From positions 1 to 53,993 of IMG/VR virus record IMGVR_UViG_3300049927_000029: a stretch of 53,993 nt of DNA; one strand, 5' to 3'. Shown here piece after piece: positions 27,107 through 36,456 of this stretch (positions within the stretch are counted from its first letter, which is position 1; each line of letters begins with the position of its first letter). The position numbers were made by a program, and so were the translations under genes. Below the pieces are notes generated by a model. It saw only the letters and a program-made list of their open reading frames with translations. It did no database searches and was not told the origin of the DNA. This stretch comes from a virus.

Positions 27107-27485
27107 AACGGTAGAAGTAAAAACAACCGACCTACGCGGCAGGCTTTTGGATTGCCTCGTCGCTATGGTGCTAAACGACGCCGAGAAACTGTTCTTCAAT
27201 AGCGACGGCTACACCAACCGTTGGCACAACATCCCGCCGTGCTATTCCTCCGATTGGGATTTCGGCGGCCCTCTCGTTCAAAGCTTCCAAGTGGCTATTA
27301 CGCCTGAAGCGCACGAAGGGAAAGAAGGCACGGAGAGGTCTGAACGTTGGTTGGCGAACATCTATTACGGAGGAGGTGATCAGTATTCTACTGACGCTTG
27401 CGATCACGCTCTTATCGCTGCGTGCCAAGCAATCGTAGCTACGAAGTTCGGGGATACGATTACAGTCCCGAAAGAATTTACTTAG
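27099..27485 (+). CDS. Hypothetical protein ending the early region (128 aa)
   Basis: GTG at 27099 is preferred over the ATG at 27072 because AGGAAGAGGAG precedes it by 7 nt. The protein has aromatic and Cys residues (RWHNIPPCYSSDWDFGG) and a C-terminal helix; phage proteins of this type carry a W-P/S-x2-WxxGGP stretch, but no function is known to me. It converges with the spanin gene, overlapping its 3' end by 8 nt, and marks the border to the late region. Confidence 0.6.
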   Translation: MSETVEVKTTDLRGRLLDCLVAMVLNDAEKLFFNSDGYTNRWHNIPPCYSSDWDFGGPLVQSFQVAITPEAHEGKEGTERSERWLANIYYGGGDQYSTDACDHALIAACQAIVATKFGDTITVPKEFT

Positions 27486-27936
27486 CTGAACGCTTCATCA
27501 ATTCCGACCGGCAGAACCGCAACTCGGCAAACTGCCGGTCGAGTCCTCGCTTCAATTCGAAATAATCCGATCTAACAGAGGCGTCAAGTTCTGCGGTTCC
27601 GCTGACAGCTCCGTCGGGAATGGCTCCATCGGCGCGCACTGCTGGACAACTGGCTTTGACACGCAGCCGCTTAGTGCCATCAGCAACAGCCCGCTCAAGA
27701 GAACTCGTCTCATTTTCTTTACCCGCCTTGTACTCGATGAAGGTTTGTCGGATAGCTTCTGTCCGTGCGCGTGACGCGATTAGCTGTTGGTTCACCGCGT
27801 CCACGTTCGCGTTGATCGCCGTAGCGGTTGCCAGATCGCGTTCCTGTACATCCGTCTCCCAGCGCAACCCCTGGACGTACCACGAACCGGCAGCGCCTAC
27901 CAGAAGCGCCAGCGCGTAGCCGTATGCGGAGTTCAC
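27478..27936 (-). CDS. Rz: Rz-like i-spanin (152 aa)
   Basis: One N-terminal membrane anchor (YALALLVGAAGSWYVQG) is followed by a long periplasmic coiled coil (about residues 30-140), the architecture of inner-membrane spanins. With the nested lipoprotein Rz1 it would fuse inner and outer membrane in the last step of lysis. It overlaps the endolysin stop by 4 nt and is the last gene of the leftward late transcript. Confidence 0.85.
   Translation of the reverse strand: MNSAYGYALALLVGAAGSWYVQGLRWETDVQERDLATATAINANVDAVNQQLIASRARTEAIRQTFIEYKAGKENETSSLERAVADGTKRLRVKASCPAVRADGAIPDGAVSGTAELDASVRSDYFELKRGLDRQFAELRFCRSELMKRSAK
27552..27713 (-). CDS. Rz1: Rz1-like o-spanin lipoprotein nested in Rz (53 aa)
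   Basis: A 53-codon gene wholly inside Rz in the +1 frame, too short to be noticed in usual ORF scans. It begins MRRVLLSGLLLMALSGC, a type II signal peptide with lipobox LSGC, then a short Pro- and Glu-containing mature part (QQCAPMEPFPTELSAEPQ). This is the classical embedded Rz1 arrangement. Confidence 0.85.
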   Translation of the reverse strand: MRRVLLSGLLLMALSGCVSKPVVQQCAPMEPFPTELSAEPQNLTPLLDRIISN

Positions 27937-28463
27937 GTCAGTACACTCAGGGCGAGCGTGTACCGGGCTTTGCGATCCTCAAGACCGTTCGTGCCGCCGT
28001 TGATCGCTTTAGTGATATCGGTGAACTGTCCGCCGTCTGCGAGGTTGTTCAGGTTGCGAGTCGACCAGAACCAAACAGCCGACTTCGCTGCCCAGTCGGG
28101 CACCTCCAGAAGATCCGGTTTACGTAGCAGTCGATCGTCGCCGAACAGCGCTTGGCTGCACTTCCCGTAGTTCGTCCGTCCTGTGACCTGGATCAAGCCG
28201 CGCCCGCAGAAATTAGCACCGTCACCCAGCTGCGTGTTGCCTAAGTCTTTGCGTCCGTCGTACTTGGCGAAGTAGCTCGGGCCGCCGAGTTCCTTGGAGT
28301 AAACCAAAGAACCGCTCTCGTGGCCGATCTGCGCCAGGAAGGCAGCGATACGCAATCTGGTATTGATCTGTCCGCCGGCCATAGCTGCGGTGAGAGCGTC
28401 GGCCCATTTTTGGGCGCGGGCGAGGGGGATAGTCATTGCGCGGGCGAGAGTTGAGGCTTCCAT
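27933..28463 (-). CDS. Endolysin, glycoside hydrolase family 19-type (176 aa)
   Basis: FLAQIGHESG (catalytic Glu at about residue 49) and FCGRGLIQVTGRTNYG (about 85-100), with a later INGGTNGLEDRKARY segment, match the chitinase-like lysozymes of phages, at the usual size. There is no signal sequence, so release depends on a holin. It hydrolyses peptidoglycan. The start overlaps the holin-candidate gene end. Confidence 0.9.
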   Translation of the reverse strand: MEASTLARAMTIPLARAQKWADALTAAMAGGQINTRLRIAAFLAQIGHESGSLVYSKELGGPSYFAKYDGRKDLGNTQLGDGANFCGRGLIQVTGRTNYGKCSQALFGDDRLLRKPDLLEVPDWAAKSAVWFWSTRNLNNLADGGQFTDITKAINGGTNGLEDRKARYTLALSVLT

Positions 28464-28777
28464 CAGACAGGCCTCCGTTGTTTGAACCGAGGCAGCAGCT
28501 TAGCGAGATTACCGCGGCACCTGGCGACTAGGGCGAATACGCAGAGGCACTGGGCGCAGAGAGCCCATAGGAGCGAGCCTATGACTTGCTGTAGCAATCC
28601 CATAGCCACTATGACGGCGAGCCCCGCTGAGCTACCGGCGAGCCCTACGGCGAAGAGGGAAACCCCCGGTCGCCAGCTCGACTGCCGCGGGTGGTATGAC
28701 GCGATAATGATAAAGGTTCCGAAGTAGCCTAACGCACAGACTACTCGTAGGATCGTCTCAAACTCCATCTGTATCAC
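28463..28777 (-). CDS. Membrane protein, holin/antiholin candidate (104 aa)
   Basis: Three hydrophobic segments (about residues 10-26, 38-60 and 65-86) and a strongly basic tail (KLLPRFKQRRP) fit a class I holin. It overlaps the endolysin start and the other membrane gene by 20 nt. Which of the two is the holin cannot be decided from sequence. Confidence 0.65.
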   Translation of the reverse strand: MIQMEFETILRVVCALGYFGTFIIIASYHPRQSSWRPGVSLFAVGLAGSSAGLAVIVAMGLLQQVIGSLLWALCAQCLCVFALVARCRGNLAKLLPRFKQRRPV

Positions 28778-29138
28778 TCCGGCGCTTTAACATCGGGATG
28801 CGATCGAGAATAGATTCAAGCCAAGCTGGCAGAGGGCCACTTTTGTCGATCACGTAATAGAACGCTGTAAATAGGACTGCGCCAAGCGCAGAAAGTGCCG
28901 CAGCTACCAGCATGGCTTTCTCGCTCCACGGGGGGCCTCCCCCATAGCAGAACACGCCGCCCGCGTACCCGAGACCGAAGGAGAACAGCCCCAGCTTTAA
29001 GCGCTTCCACCCCGAGGTGGCCATCGGCGCAGCCAGGAAGAAACAGCAACCGAATGCCGCACCTGCTGCGGCCCACGGATGAATCGCGGCGGCCATAAGG
29101 CAGAGTAGCGAGAGGTCGCGAGAACACTGGTCGAACAT
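28758..29138 (-). CDS. Membrane protein, holin candidate (126 aa)
   Basis: Four hydrophobic segments and a charged cytoplasmic end (DRIPMLKRRSDTD). First gene after the J-like tip protein in the lysis cluster, overlapping the next membrane gene by 20 nt in another frame. A holin or its partner. Confidence 0.65.
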   Translation of the reverse strand: MFDQCSRDLSLLCLMAAAIHPWAAAGAAFGCCFFLAAPMATSGWKRLKLGLFSFGLGYAGGVFCYGGGPPWSEKAMLVAAALSALGAVLFTAFYYVIDKSGPLPAWLESILDRIPMLKRRSDTDGV

Positions 29139-29178
29139 CGCTCAGTCCCTATGGGTCCGTTTATGATGGCATAGTGTA

Positions 29179-31890
29179 TCACGGTGGAAACGCATCGTCG
29201 TCCAGGTACATACGTTCGTCATAGTTCACGGCCTTTACGCTGCATGTCCGCGTGCCGCTTGGACTGACGTCGGTAATCAGCGCGGGGAAGCACCATTTTG
29301 ATTCGTGACCGAACTGGATAATCGGCGGCGTATCGATCGTGCCCGACAGGTCCGGCACAAAGTCCAGGGTTGGGATCGTGAACGAATAGTCATCAACACG
29401 CGTGGCGACGTACGGACCCGATGCGGTGCCGTCCTTACGACGTACCAGCACTTTGTAAACGCCCGGCACAGACCAGTCCAGGGGTTCGGACGATTCGAGC
29501 GTTACTGGTGGGCCCTCCGTGAAGCCGACGACCTCCGCACTCTGTCCGTAGCCGGGGGTTGTTACCCCCAGTGCCACATAGTCGAAGTAACTGCTGTTCA
29601 GCGCGTCCAGTTCTGTTTTGAACGAATATTCACGTTGGCGGTACAAATGTCCGCGGCGGCGGCGCATGCCCCAGCGCCACGCACGGAACCGAACGCCTAC
29701 GCCTTCCAGCTTTAACTTCTCGACACGCTCCCCTGCGTCGCCAGGTAGCCGGCATTCAACGGTCTCATTCTGCCTAGTCGTATGGTCGTAGTACTCCACG
29801 TCCACGCCGTCGAAATCGTCCGGCTGATCAGGCATCACGAAGTCGTAGGACAAGGGCTCCATCATGATCTGAGGATTGTAGAAATGATCAAACGCAGGAC
29901 CGCGCGGTTCATCACGGACGGGCACGAGCAGACCCCGGTCAATAGTTAATTCCGAGAAACCTACTTGCAACACGTCCAGTAGATTCGATTTTACTGTCTT
30001 AGCATCGGACACAATCCGATCGTAGGTATCGCCCCTTGGTGCCCACCGGGTGGACTCCAACCGATCCAGCTCGACTAAATCAATATCAGTTGTATCGGAG
30101 TAGCCTACGCTGCGGATGATATGGCCGACCGCTGCGGATATCTCACGCGTTGGCTCCGGCGCGGCCCATACCCCGCTACGAAGCACAGGTAGGATGCGTG
30201 TACATTCCAGGTTGATCAGACTTTCACTTTGAGACGAAATACGATCTCCGCCCCGGATGTCGCACGTCATAACCGTCATACCGTCATAGCTAGTCGGGGA
30301 GGACGAGGCCATAAGGCCCTTGAGCCGCAGCCACATCATAGTGTCATTCTGCTCTTTATCAGGGTCACCACTGCCCTGGTTAACGAATATCTTCTTCAGC
30401 CGAACCTCAGGGCGCATCGCGTACGGCAAATTTATTCTGTACGTATACCCCTGCGCATCGAGAGTGTTGTCCGTCGCTTGAATAGTCGACGCCGTCCAAG
30501 CGCCGCCTAGCGCCATGTCGCGGTACTCCAAGGACTGATACGCTACCAAGGAGTTGTAATTCCCCTTCGCGTCTAGGAATACGATCCCACTCGGGTAGAA
30601 AATATCAATTTCGATTGCGGTCACCACTTCGCCGGAAGGGCATGCGGGGAAGGGCCCTCGGTAGCCGCCGGATAAGTTCGAACTGTCTAGCAGCACTTGC
30701 CCTACGTTTGACGAGTTGCTATCCCAGCCCGGCCAAGAGCTGTCATCAGTCCCGCCGGATTTGATACGCTTGACTTGCAAGGCTTGCGCGGACCACGACA
30801 GCACCCGGAAACGCATCCCGCGGTATGACATCGCCATGACGACTGGTCCGGTTACGAGCCCAGTGCCGGGGGCACCCCCTTCATAGTCCACCTGCAACGT
30901 GGTCGAGGTGACCGCGCTGACAACATAGAACCCTTGGTTCTGCCCATTGATCTGAATCGTGTCGCCCACGATGAAGTTGTGCTGGGCAATCGGGCCGTTT
31001 ATCACGTCCCTCCCGCCTACGCCGGTGCCGTCATCGATCGTGTAATTGTACGGAGCGGCGACGTTTAGCAAAGTGCCTGCTACCCAATCTGCGGGGAAGC
31101 TTCCGGCCCCCGTCGGGATGCCTACCACGTCACTGTTGAACGTGAAAACAGAAGCCGTCGCCGATCCTGTAAGCGTTGATTCAACCGTCAGCTCCAGCCC
31201 TGACGCGCCTGTATTGCTCGCCCCTACTTCCGGAGCGGTGTACCAGAAGTAGTGTGCGGGATCAGGAGAGATATCAGCGCCAGGGGCGTAAATCGAAAAT
31301 GTCGCGTCCGCTCCTAAGGTGAGTAGCGGCGTCTCGCCGGTCTTGACCGTCGCCAGGTCGATGTTGTACGAACCCTGCCCTACGCCTAGACACATCTCCG
31401 TGCGGGGTTCTCGAGGCGCCGCGAAGTAGGCACGGGGTGGCACTAAGTAGTCCGGGTAGCGCTGGGGGTTGTAACCGAACAGCTCAGGCCTAACATCGTT
31501 GATCTTTACTCTGTTGCCTTTACTGCTCGCCTGATCTAAGGCCTTGCCTTGGGGCCCTGAGCTGTTATTCGGCATACCCGGCAGCTTTGGCATAAGCAGC
31601 CCGATAACGGCAGTGGCGGCAAAAATAAGCGCAAAAGTAATTGTGAAAGGGTCCGCGCCTTTCGGCTCGCGATAAATCTCTACGTTGTCCGCCGCGCTGA
31701 ATTGCGTAGTTAGCCACTGGCGCGGCAACAAGCGTTCACCGTTAAGGTAGAGGCTGATCGCCAGCTTGTTCAAATCAGTTCGTTTGCTGATCCCGTGGCG
31801 ATACATCCACTCGGCCAAGGTTTGGCGCGACCGCACTTTGTACGTCTCTTTGCCTTCGTCAGACAGGCGACTGGCGTAAACCTCAATCAT
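29179..31890 (-). CDS. J-like tail tip/host specificity protein (903 aa)
   Basis: The start at 31890 (MIEVYASRL) overlaps the NlpC/P60 stop by 4 nt; the open frame continues 15 codons further up but has no reason to be used. Residues 1-75 are a ubiquitin-like fold similar to lambda tail protein I. A hydrophobic segment at about 82-105 (FTITFALIFAATAVIGLLM) is a feature of gpJ-type proteins. The central region holds tail-attachment domains with RISSQSESLINLECTR and GVDVEYYDH blocks, as in tip attachment proteins of Pseudomonas siphophages. The central hub-type protein at the tail tip, involved in host binding and DNA ejection. Confidence 0.85.
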   Translation of the reverse strand: MIEVYASRLSDEGKETYKVRSRQTLAEWMYRHGISKRTDLNKLAISLYLNGERLLPRQWLTTQFSAADNVEIYREPKGADPFTITFALIFAATAVIGLLMPKLPGMPNNSSGPQGKALDQASSKGNRVKINDVRPELFGYNPQRYPDYLVPPRAYFAAPREPRTEMCLGVGQGSYNIDLATVKTGETPLLTLGADATFSIYAPGADISPDPAHYFWYTAPEVGASNTGASGLELTVESTLTGSATASVFTFNSDVVGIPTGAGSFPADWVAGTLLNVAAPYNYTIDDGTGVGGRDVINGPIAQHNFIVGDTIQINGQNQGFYVVSAVTSTTLQVDYEGGAPGTGLVTGPVVMAMSYRGMRFRVLSWSAQALQVKRIKSGGTDDSSWPGWDSNSSNVGQVLLDSSNLSGGYRGPFPACPSGEVVTAIEIDIFYPSGIVFLDAKGNYNSLVAYQSLEYRDMALGGAWTASTIQATDNTLDAQGYTYRINLPYAMRPEVRLKKIFVNQGSGDPDKEQNDTMMWLRLKGLMASSSPTSYDGMTVMTCDIRGGDRISSQSESLINLECTRILPVLRSGVWAAPEPTREISAAVGHIIRSVGYSDTTDIDLVELDRLESTRWAPRGDTYDRIVSDAKTVKSNLLDVLQVGFSELTIDRGLLVPVRDEPRGPAFDHFYNPQIMMEPLSYDFVMPDQPDDFDGVDVEYYDHTTRQNETVECRLPGDAGERVEKLKLEGVGVRFRAWRWGMRRRRGHLYRQREYSFKTELDALNSSYFDYVALGVTTPGYGQSAEVVGFTEGPPVTLESSEPLDWSVPGVYKVLVRRKDGTASGPYVATRVDDYSFTIPTLDFVPDLSGTIDTPPIIQFGHESKWCFPALITDVSPSGTRTCSVKAVNYDERMYLDDDAFPP

Positions 31891-32282
31891 GGGCGGTCTC
31901 GATGAAAAGTCACGGTTGAGTGGTCGCGCAGCCACTTGTGCAGCGGCAAGCAGCGAGGACCGCGCGCCGGGTTGATCTCCAAGATGCGCAGTCCATCGGG
32001 GGAATCAATAACCACGGCTACATGAACGCAGATGCGGCCGATCAGCACGGAAGCGATAGCGCCCGGTTCGGGTTCGCATAGCTCCATCACGGATGATTCA
32101 GCTTCGTAGGCCTTAGTGAATTCGCGAGGGGCGGTGTTGCGCAGGCTTCCATATTCGGCCAGTAGCCTTTTGCCTAGCTCGTAGTGACGTACGGTTCTGC
32201 ATAAACCCCAACAGTCGAAGCGCTCAGGACCCCGCGCACCGTCTTCATAGGTGCATGACAAATATTTATTCACGAAGTCCAT
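31887..32282 (-). CDS. NlpC/P60-type tail assembly peptidase (131 aa)
   Basis: Start at 32282 (MDFVNKYL) overlaps the preceding stop (TGATG). FDCWGLCRTV carries the catalytic Cys of the NlpC/P60 fold, HVAVVIDSPDG the His region, and LEINPARGPRC the end. Equivalent to the C-terminal half of lambda gpK; it may process peptidoglycan during entry or act in tip assembly. Confidence 0.85.
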   Translation of the reverse strand: MDFVNKYLSCTYEDGARGPERFDCWGLCRTVRHYELGKRLLAEYGSLRNTAPREFTKAYEAESSVMELCEPEPGAIASVLIGRICVHVAVVIDSPDGLRILEINPARGPRCLPLHKWLRDHSTVTFHRDRP

Positions 32283-32776
32283 CAGATGTACCTGAGCGCA
32301 GGCGCGAAGTTGACAGTGTACAACGCTCGCGGCCATGCGACACCGATCATGTTGAAGTATCCCGTCTGCAACTGCGCCTCCTGCCCTTGGATCGATCCAG
32401 ATAGCAGTGTCAGCACATAGGGCTTCTCCGCCGGCGCCAGGAGGTTGCCGCTAAGGTACGTGCGATAGATCGCTGTTACACGAGCCTTAGCTTCAACCGC
32501 CTGGTCGATCAATCGTGACGCTTCACCCGTGGTGTTATCCACCGCGAAGGCCAAGGTCTGATTCCCTTTGTTGTTCTTGGCCGCCAAGGCGATGTCGATG
32601 TTCGCCCCGATGAACGTCACCGTGCGGGCGTCTTCTGTAACCGCCGTGATGTCCTCGAACCCGGTGCAGATGAGCACAGATTCTGACCATGCGTCGCTGA
32701 CAAGCTCGAGCGTCCTGATAATCTCATCAAGGCGCTCGTTGGCCCCCGCGTTAACTTCAGCAAGGATTATGCTCAC
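32282..32776 (-). CDS. DUF1833-type minor tail protein (164 aa)
   Basis: Residues SDAWSESVLICTGFEDITAV and AFAVDNTTGEASRLIDQAVE, and the end QTGYFNMIGVAWPRALYT, fit the DUF1833 tail family, which lies between the tape measure and NlpC genes in many siphophages, in the lambda gpL position. Probably part of the distal tail. Confidence 0.75.
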   Translation of the reverse strand: MSIILAEVNAGANERLDEIIRTLELVSDAWSESVLICTGFEDITAVTEDARTVTFIGANIDIALAAKNNKGNQTLAFAVDNTTGEASRLIDQAVEAKARVTAIYRTYLSGNLLAPAEKPYVLTLLSGSIQGQEAQLQTGYFNMIGVAWPRALYTVNFAPALRYI

Positions 32777-34680
32777 TCTCCGTTAACCTCGAGGGATGGC
32801 GGCGAGGAGTACGTTATAACTAGGGTAGTCTTGCGGGGCATATAGATGACTCGGTCGGTGTTCACAGCTGCCGGCCTCCCGTTAAGAGTAATAGACGATA
32901 CAGTACCACCAAAAACGCTAGCGCTTAAGGACGATCCGCTAGCGTTGAAGTAGGAAAACGGTGAAGCCCCTACGGGAATCGCCGTAGAGACTAAGTAGTT
33001 ACTGTTCCCCGTAACTACTTTCTCCGACCCGGTGCCGGAGTCAGTCATCGGCGTAGTATTTCCGAGCAAGGTATTACCCGAGATCACGTAGTAATTGCCG
33101 GCACCAGATGCCACCTTGATACCTGTCTCCCAGCTTATGACCCTATTGCCTGAGATCACGAAACCATTGAGCCCCGCGTTAACCTGGATGGCAACGCTAC
33201 CCGCTCCGGCGTTCCCAACGAATTCGTTATCACTAACAACATGCCCGTCTGTAGATTGTAAGATTACACCGAACTTGCTATGTGCGAAGAACTTGTTACC
33301 GACAACCTGAGTCGCTCCGTTATCAAGCTCTATACCGCTGGCAGCGCCGCCGAGCGCGGCCTTAAACGTATTGCCGGAAACTATTGAAGATGAGAGCGTG
33401 GAACCTGAAGCGACCTGGCCGCCGCCCACCGGGGAGGTTTGCAAATGGTTGTTACTGAAGGTGCAATTGAATACGTTTGTGATGCCCCCCGAGAAAACAC
33501 CGTTGAGGCGCCAGTCAGAGATTATGCAGTTAGTTACGGTGCACTCTGCCGTGGACACGTCCGCCCATACGCCAAAAGTACCGTTGACCGTCGCTGAGTT
33601 TGGCCCTGTCAGTGTGCAGTCTTGGATCAGACCCGCGCCCGCGCACTCTACGCCTATCCGCGTGCAGTTAAACACGCGGGTCCTGCGTAGAATGTTGCGC
33701 AAGCCAGACGACCCCATTGCGATCTCAGCGGTAATCGAAGTGATCGCACCCGAGGCGTTCCCGTCTAGGGAAACGTCCTCAAGAATACAACCGCCTGCGC
33801 TGCTAAGTATGAGCATCGCGGACGACGACGGGAGAGAGGGGCCGTGCTTTACCGTGGTTGCACCGATGCCTGCGCCCGTAACCTTGGCACCGGCGGGGAA
33901 GGTCACCGTTGAGTTAACCAAGAAGGTTCCCGAATCCCATCGGCCTGCGTCAGCTCCGATTGCCGACGCCCATGCTTGGAGCGCAGCTGAATCGTCGGTT
34001 ACCCCATCGCCTTTAGCACCAAACTGGCGCGCCGTTAGCGGAGCCGACCGCACCATCTTCCAACGCGCGCCGTCTGTCGCCACGATCAGCGAGCCTCCAT
34101 TATCGGCAGAACTGATGTCCGCTGAGTCTAGGTAGTACGCGCCGCCCCCTCCGTCCCCGAGGGTGTAATATCCCGTAACGAAAGCGAACTGAGAAGGCGA
34201 GGTTTTCGCTAACGCTCTCAGAGCCGCAATTGAGTCGATTACTTGAGCCCCCCGCGCGATAAGAGAAGACCCCTTTTGCGGGTCACTAGCGTTAGCTAAG
34301 TCCGCCCGTAATTCTGCCTCAGCCACTTCAACTAGAAGGCTTGAATCAGAAGCCCATGTTCCAGAAAGCGTAACAGGGAAACTAGCGGGCTGCTTAACCT
34401 TATACGTCAGGCCTGCGCGGTCAACCAGTTGAGTAGGGCGCAGAACGGACAAGGGCGTTCCGTCAACGTATACGAGGTGAGTCGGCTCGAAGCCCATGGC
34501 CTCTAGGAAGTCATTAACCATTTTCTCCATGCCTGCCCAGGTTTCACGACGGCGATTGAATCGGTCGTAAAAGGCCGGCGATAGAGAATTCACGCCTTCG
34601 TCAAAATTCGAGGCATTGTCGTAGAGGTCTTTGACCGCGGTAGACCCAATAGGGTTGTCGGTGCTGTAGGTGTTGGTCAT
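32773..34680 (-). CDS. Pectate-lyase-like tailspike (635 aa)
   Basis: Residues 1-60 are an attachment module shared with the fibre at 34781-35944 (TGN/TDNP, DLYDNA..FD..., R-R-E/K-S/T-W). LTARQFGAKGDGVTDDSAAL at about residue 220 is the usual entry into a right-handed beta-helix of the pectate-lyase 3 type. Residues 230-560 are helical coils rich in N-x-F, V-x-G-N repeats, and the last 60 residues are a small end domain. It would bind or cleave a host surface polysaccharide. It sits between the fibre and DUF1833 genes, an insertion into the usual tail order. Confidence 0.85.
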   Translation of the reverse strand: MTNTYSTDNPIGSTAVKDLYDNASNFDEGVNSLSPAFYDRFNRRRETWAGMEKMVNDFLEAMGFEPTHLVYVDGTPLSVLRPTQLVDRAGLTYKVKQPASFPVTLSGTWASDSSLLVEVAEAELRADLANASDPQKGSSLIARGAQVIDSIAALRALAKTSPSQFAFVTGYYTLGDGGGGAYYLDSADISSADNGGSLIVATDGARWKMVRSAPLTARQFGAKGDGVTDDSAALQAWASAIGADAGRWDSGTFLVNSTVTFPAGAKVTGAGIGATTVKHGPSLPSSSAMLILSSAGGCILEDVSLDGNASGAITSITAEIAMGSSGLRNILRRTRVFNCTRIGVECAGAGLIQDCTLTGPNSATVNGTFGVWADVSTAECTVTNCIISDWRLNGVFSGGITNVFNCTFSNNHLQTSPVGGGQVASGSTLSSSIVSGNTFKAALGGAASGIELDNGATQVVGNKFFAHSKFGVILQSTDGHVVSDNEFVGNAGAGSVAIQVNAGLNGFVISGNRVISWETGIKVASGAGNYYVISGNTLLGNTTPMTDSGTGSEKVVTGNSNYLVSTAIPVGASPFSYFNASGSSLSASVFGGTVSSITLNGRPAAVNTDRVIYMPRKTTLVITYSSPPSLEVNGE

Positions 34681-34718
34681 TCTATAGAATTCCCGTAGAA
34701 AAATGTTTCAGCGAACGA

Positions 34719-34781
34719 CTAAAACCAGTGACCGATAGCCGTGAGTTTGATGGTGTCCTGTAGCTGCTTTTTATCAACCAT
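34719..34781 (-). pseudogene. 20-codon remnant resembling a tail fibre C-terminus
   Basis: An ORF of 20 residues overlapping the fibre stop by one base (TAATG). It ends in LTAIGHWF, nearly the same as the fibre's own end NYVAIGRWF. The simplest reading is the leftover 3' end of an exchanged fibre gene. Translation of the short peptide is possible but lacks a good SD. Confidence 0.45.
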
Positions 34782-35944
34782 TAAAACCACCTTCCTATCG
34801 CAACATAGTTCAATAGGTATGTCTGCGAAGCTCTGGTGAATATCTCAACCAGGTAGCATGCGGGCCAGGATGACACTCCAGGGGCAGCGAGCCCTGAGAC
34901 AAATCCCGTGAACGTAGCGGCTGAGGTTACAGTTATACTTACTACCGGAGCACTTATAAAAGTACTGGGCATCGTAGCTGCCGCTGTCACCGAACCACCC
35001 CAGAAGAGTGCGCCGAAGGCGGCGTTAAGCGCCACTGTGACCGAAACACTGCGAGTACAAACCATTGTACCATCCGCATACCTAGTGTAAGTGCCATTAG
35101 CATTTGTGCCGGTCTCCACAACAGCTCCTGTCGGAACGCCCGATGCTTGGCTAACCGTGCCTAGGATGTTCGTTTTGCCGTAGGCCCCGGCTGTCTGCAA
35201 AGCGGCAAGATGCGCAGCGGTAGTGGACTGTCCGGTGCCGCCTTGGGCGATGCTGAGTACCGTAGTCAGGCCGGCCAGGCTGGTGATATCAGTGTTAGCG
35301 CCGGCACTTGCTGTAGACTGCCAAGAGGTGTACGCGCTGGCTGTGCTTTTGGTGCGATACACTAGAGGCGCGTTCGCCGAAGTAGACCTTAGAAATATCT
35401 GAGCTGACGCTTGCCCGGAAGATCCGTATTGCATATGCAGGAACACCCCGGTAAAACCGGGACCGTTGGTCGCGGTATCCAAAGCGCGGTAAAATCCGGA
35501 AGCACTGACAGCGTTATAATCTGTGATCGCCGGGCCCATGCCCCCTAAACCGAAGTCACCGACCTGCAACACGCTGCCGGCCGTGGCGTCAGTGGCCGAA
35601 GTTGTTTTTACTAGCCCGAGGGTTGCCCTCTGTGCGATAACGGTCGTGTCATCCAGTAACGCCCGAGCAACCGCCGTCAAAGGCGTAAGCGCCATCGCAC
35701 CGACACCAGTGAAGTACGCCAGACGATCAGCCGCGCCCGTCAACCCTGCCAGCGCCGAGATATTCGGACTGATCAGCGCAAGGGCGTCTTGCTCCATCTG
35801 ATACCAGCTTTTACGCTGGACACCGAGCCGATCTGCGTAGCTCGCTGACGTGCCGTTCGCCAGGTTGTCAAACACCGTAGCGTTGTCGTCAAGGTCGCGG
35901 GGGTCAGTCGAAGGAACGGGGTTGCCCGTATTATAAGTACTCAT
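34781..35944 (-). CDS. Tail fibre (387 aa)
   Basis: Residues 1-60 share the attachment module of the neighbouring tailspike (MSTYNTGNPVPSTDPRDL). The middle has fibre landmarks: FYRALDTATNGPG, LHMQYGSSGQASAQIFLRST and the IAQGGTGQSTTAA linker found before many fibre tips. The end is beta-rich with aromatic residues. It probably recognises the host receptor. It overlaps the upstream gene by 4 nt. A trimer is expected by family. Confidence 0.8.
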   Translation of the reverse strand: MSTYNTGNPVPSTDPRDLDDNATVFDNLANGTSASYADRLGVQRKSWYQMEQDALALISPNISALAGLTGAADRLAYFTGVGAMALTPLTAVARALLDDTTVIAQRATLGLVKTTSATDATAGSVLQVGDFGLGGMGPAITDYNAVSASGFYRALDTATNGPGFTGVFLHMQYGSSGQASAQIFLRSTSANAPLVYRTKSTASAYTSWQSTASAGANTDITSLAGLTTVLSIAQGGTGQSTTAAHLAALQTAGAYGKTNILGTVSQASGVPTGAVVETGTNANGTYTRYADGTMVCTRSVSVTVALNAAFGALFWGGSVTAAATMPSTFISAPVVSITVTSAATFTGFVSGLAAPGVSSWPACYLVEIFTRASQTYLLNYVAIGRWF

Positions 35945-36456
35945 GGCTGCGGCCAGTCCTCGTTAATTGCTGAATCCATAGCGTCTGCATAAGCCTGCCA
36001 CGGGTTTAAAGGCCATTCGCGATTCATCGCGTAATCGAAAATGTCAGCGTGCAGAATGTAGCCAGGCAGTAGCTCTGCCCAATCCGGTGGGAGCAAAGGT
36101 CGATTCCTTACTTCACAGTTAACCTGATACTTCCAAAGGAATTTACCCGTTAGCTCGCCGCCTACTGGGGTTTCCGTAAACCTTACCTCTTGGGTATCGA
36201 AACCTAAAGGTGTAAGCAGCTCGATTTCGAACCATCCGGCTCCGACAACCTGCGCGGCCCACGCTTCAAACAACGATGCCTGCGGCGAAGTCATAATCCA
36301 GCGTAGCGAAACCATGGTCGGAACGTTGCGAAACTCGATACGCTGGCGAGCCCGTCCGCTGTCCATCGGCGTGCGACGGATATTGTTGACCGGCGTGAAC
36401 GCGTAGTTCTCCCGCAGCGGGCATGGCAGCCCTTCCGGGTAGACTGGAATTGGCAT
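35941..36456 (-). CDS. Minor tail/distal tail protein (171 aa)
   Basis: Compact beta-rich protein with RARQRIEFRNVPTMVSLRW and ASLFEAWAAQVVGAGWFEIEL. This pattern occurs in small proteins that follow the tape measure in Pseudomonas and related siphophages, in the lambda gpM position. Overlaps both neighbours. Likely links tube and tip. Confidence 0.65.
   Translation of the reverse strand: MPIPVYPEGLPCPLRENYAFTPVNNIRRTPMDSGRARQRIEFRNVPTMVSLRWIMTSPQASLFEAWAAQVVGAGWFEIELLTPLGFDTQEVRFTETPVGGELTGKFLWKYQVNCEVRNRPLLPPDWAELLPGYILHADIFDYAMNREWPLNPWQAYADAMDSAINEDWPQP

Noticed and set aside
33371-34135. 254-codon open frame on the + strand
   Set aside because: It is antisense to the tailspike, has no ribosome site and Pro/Ser-rich composition typical of a shadow of a GC-rich gene.
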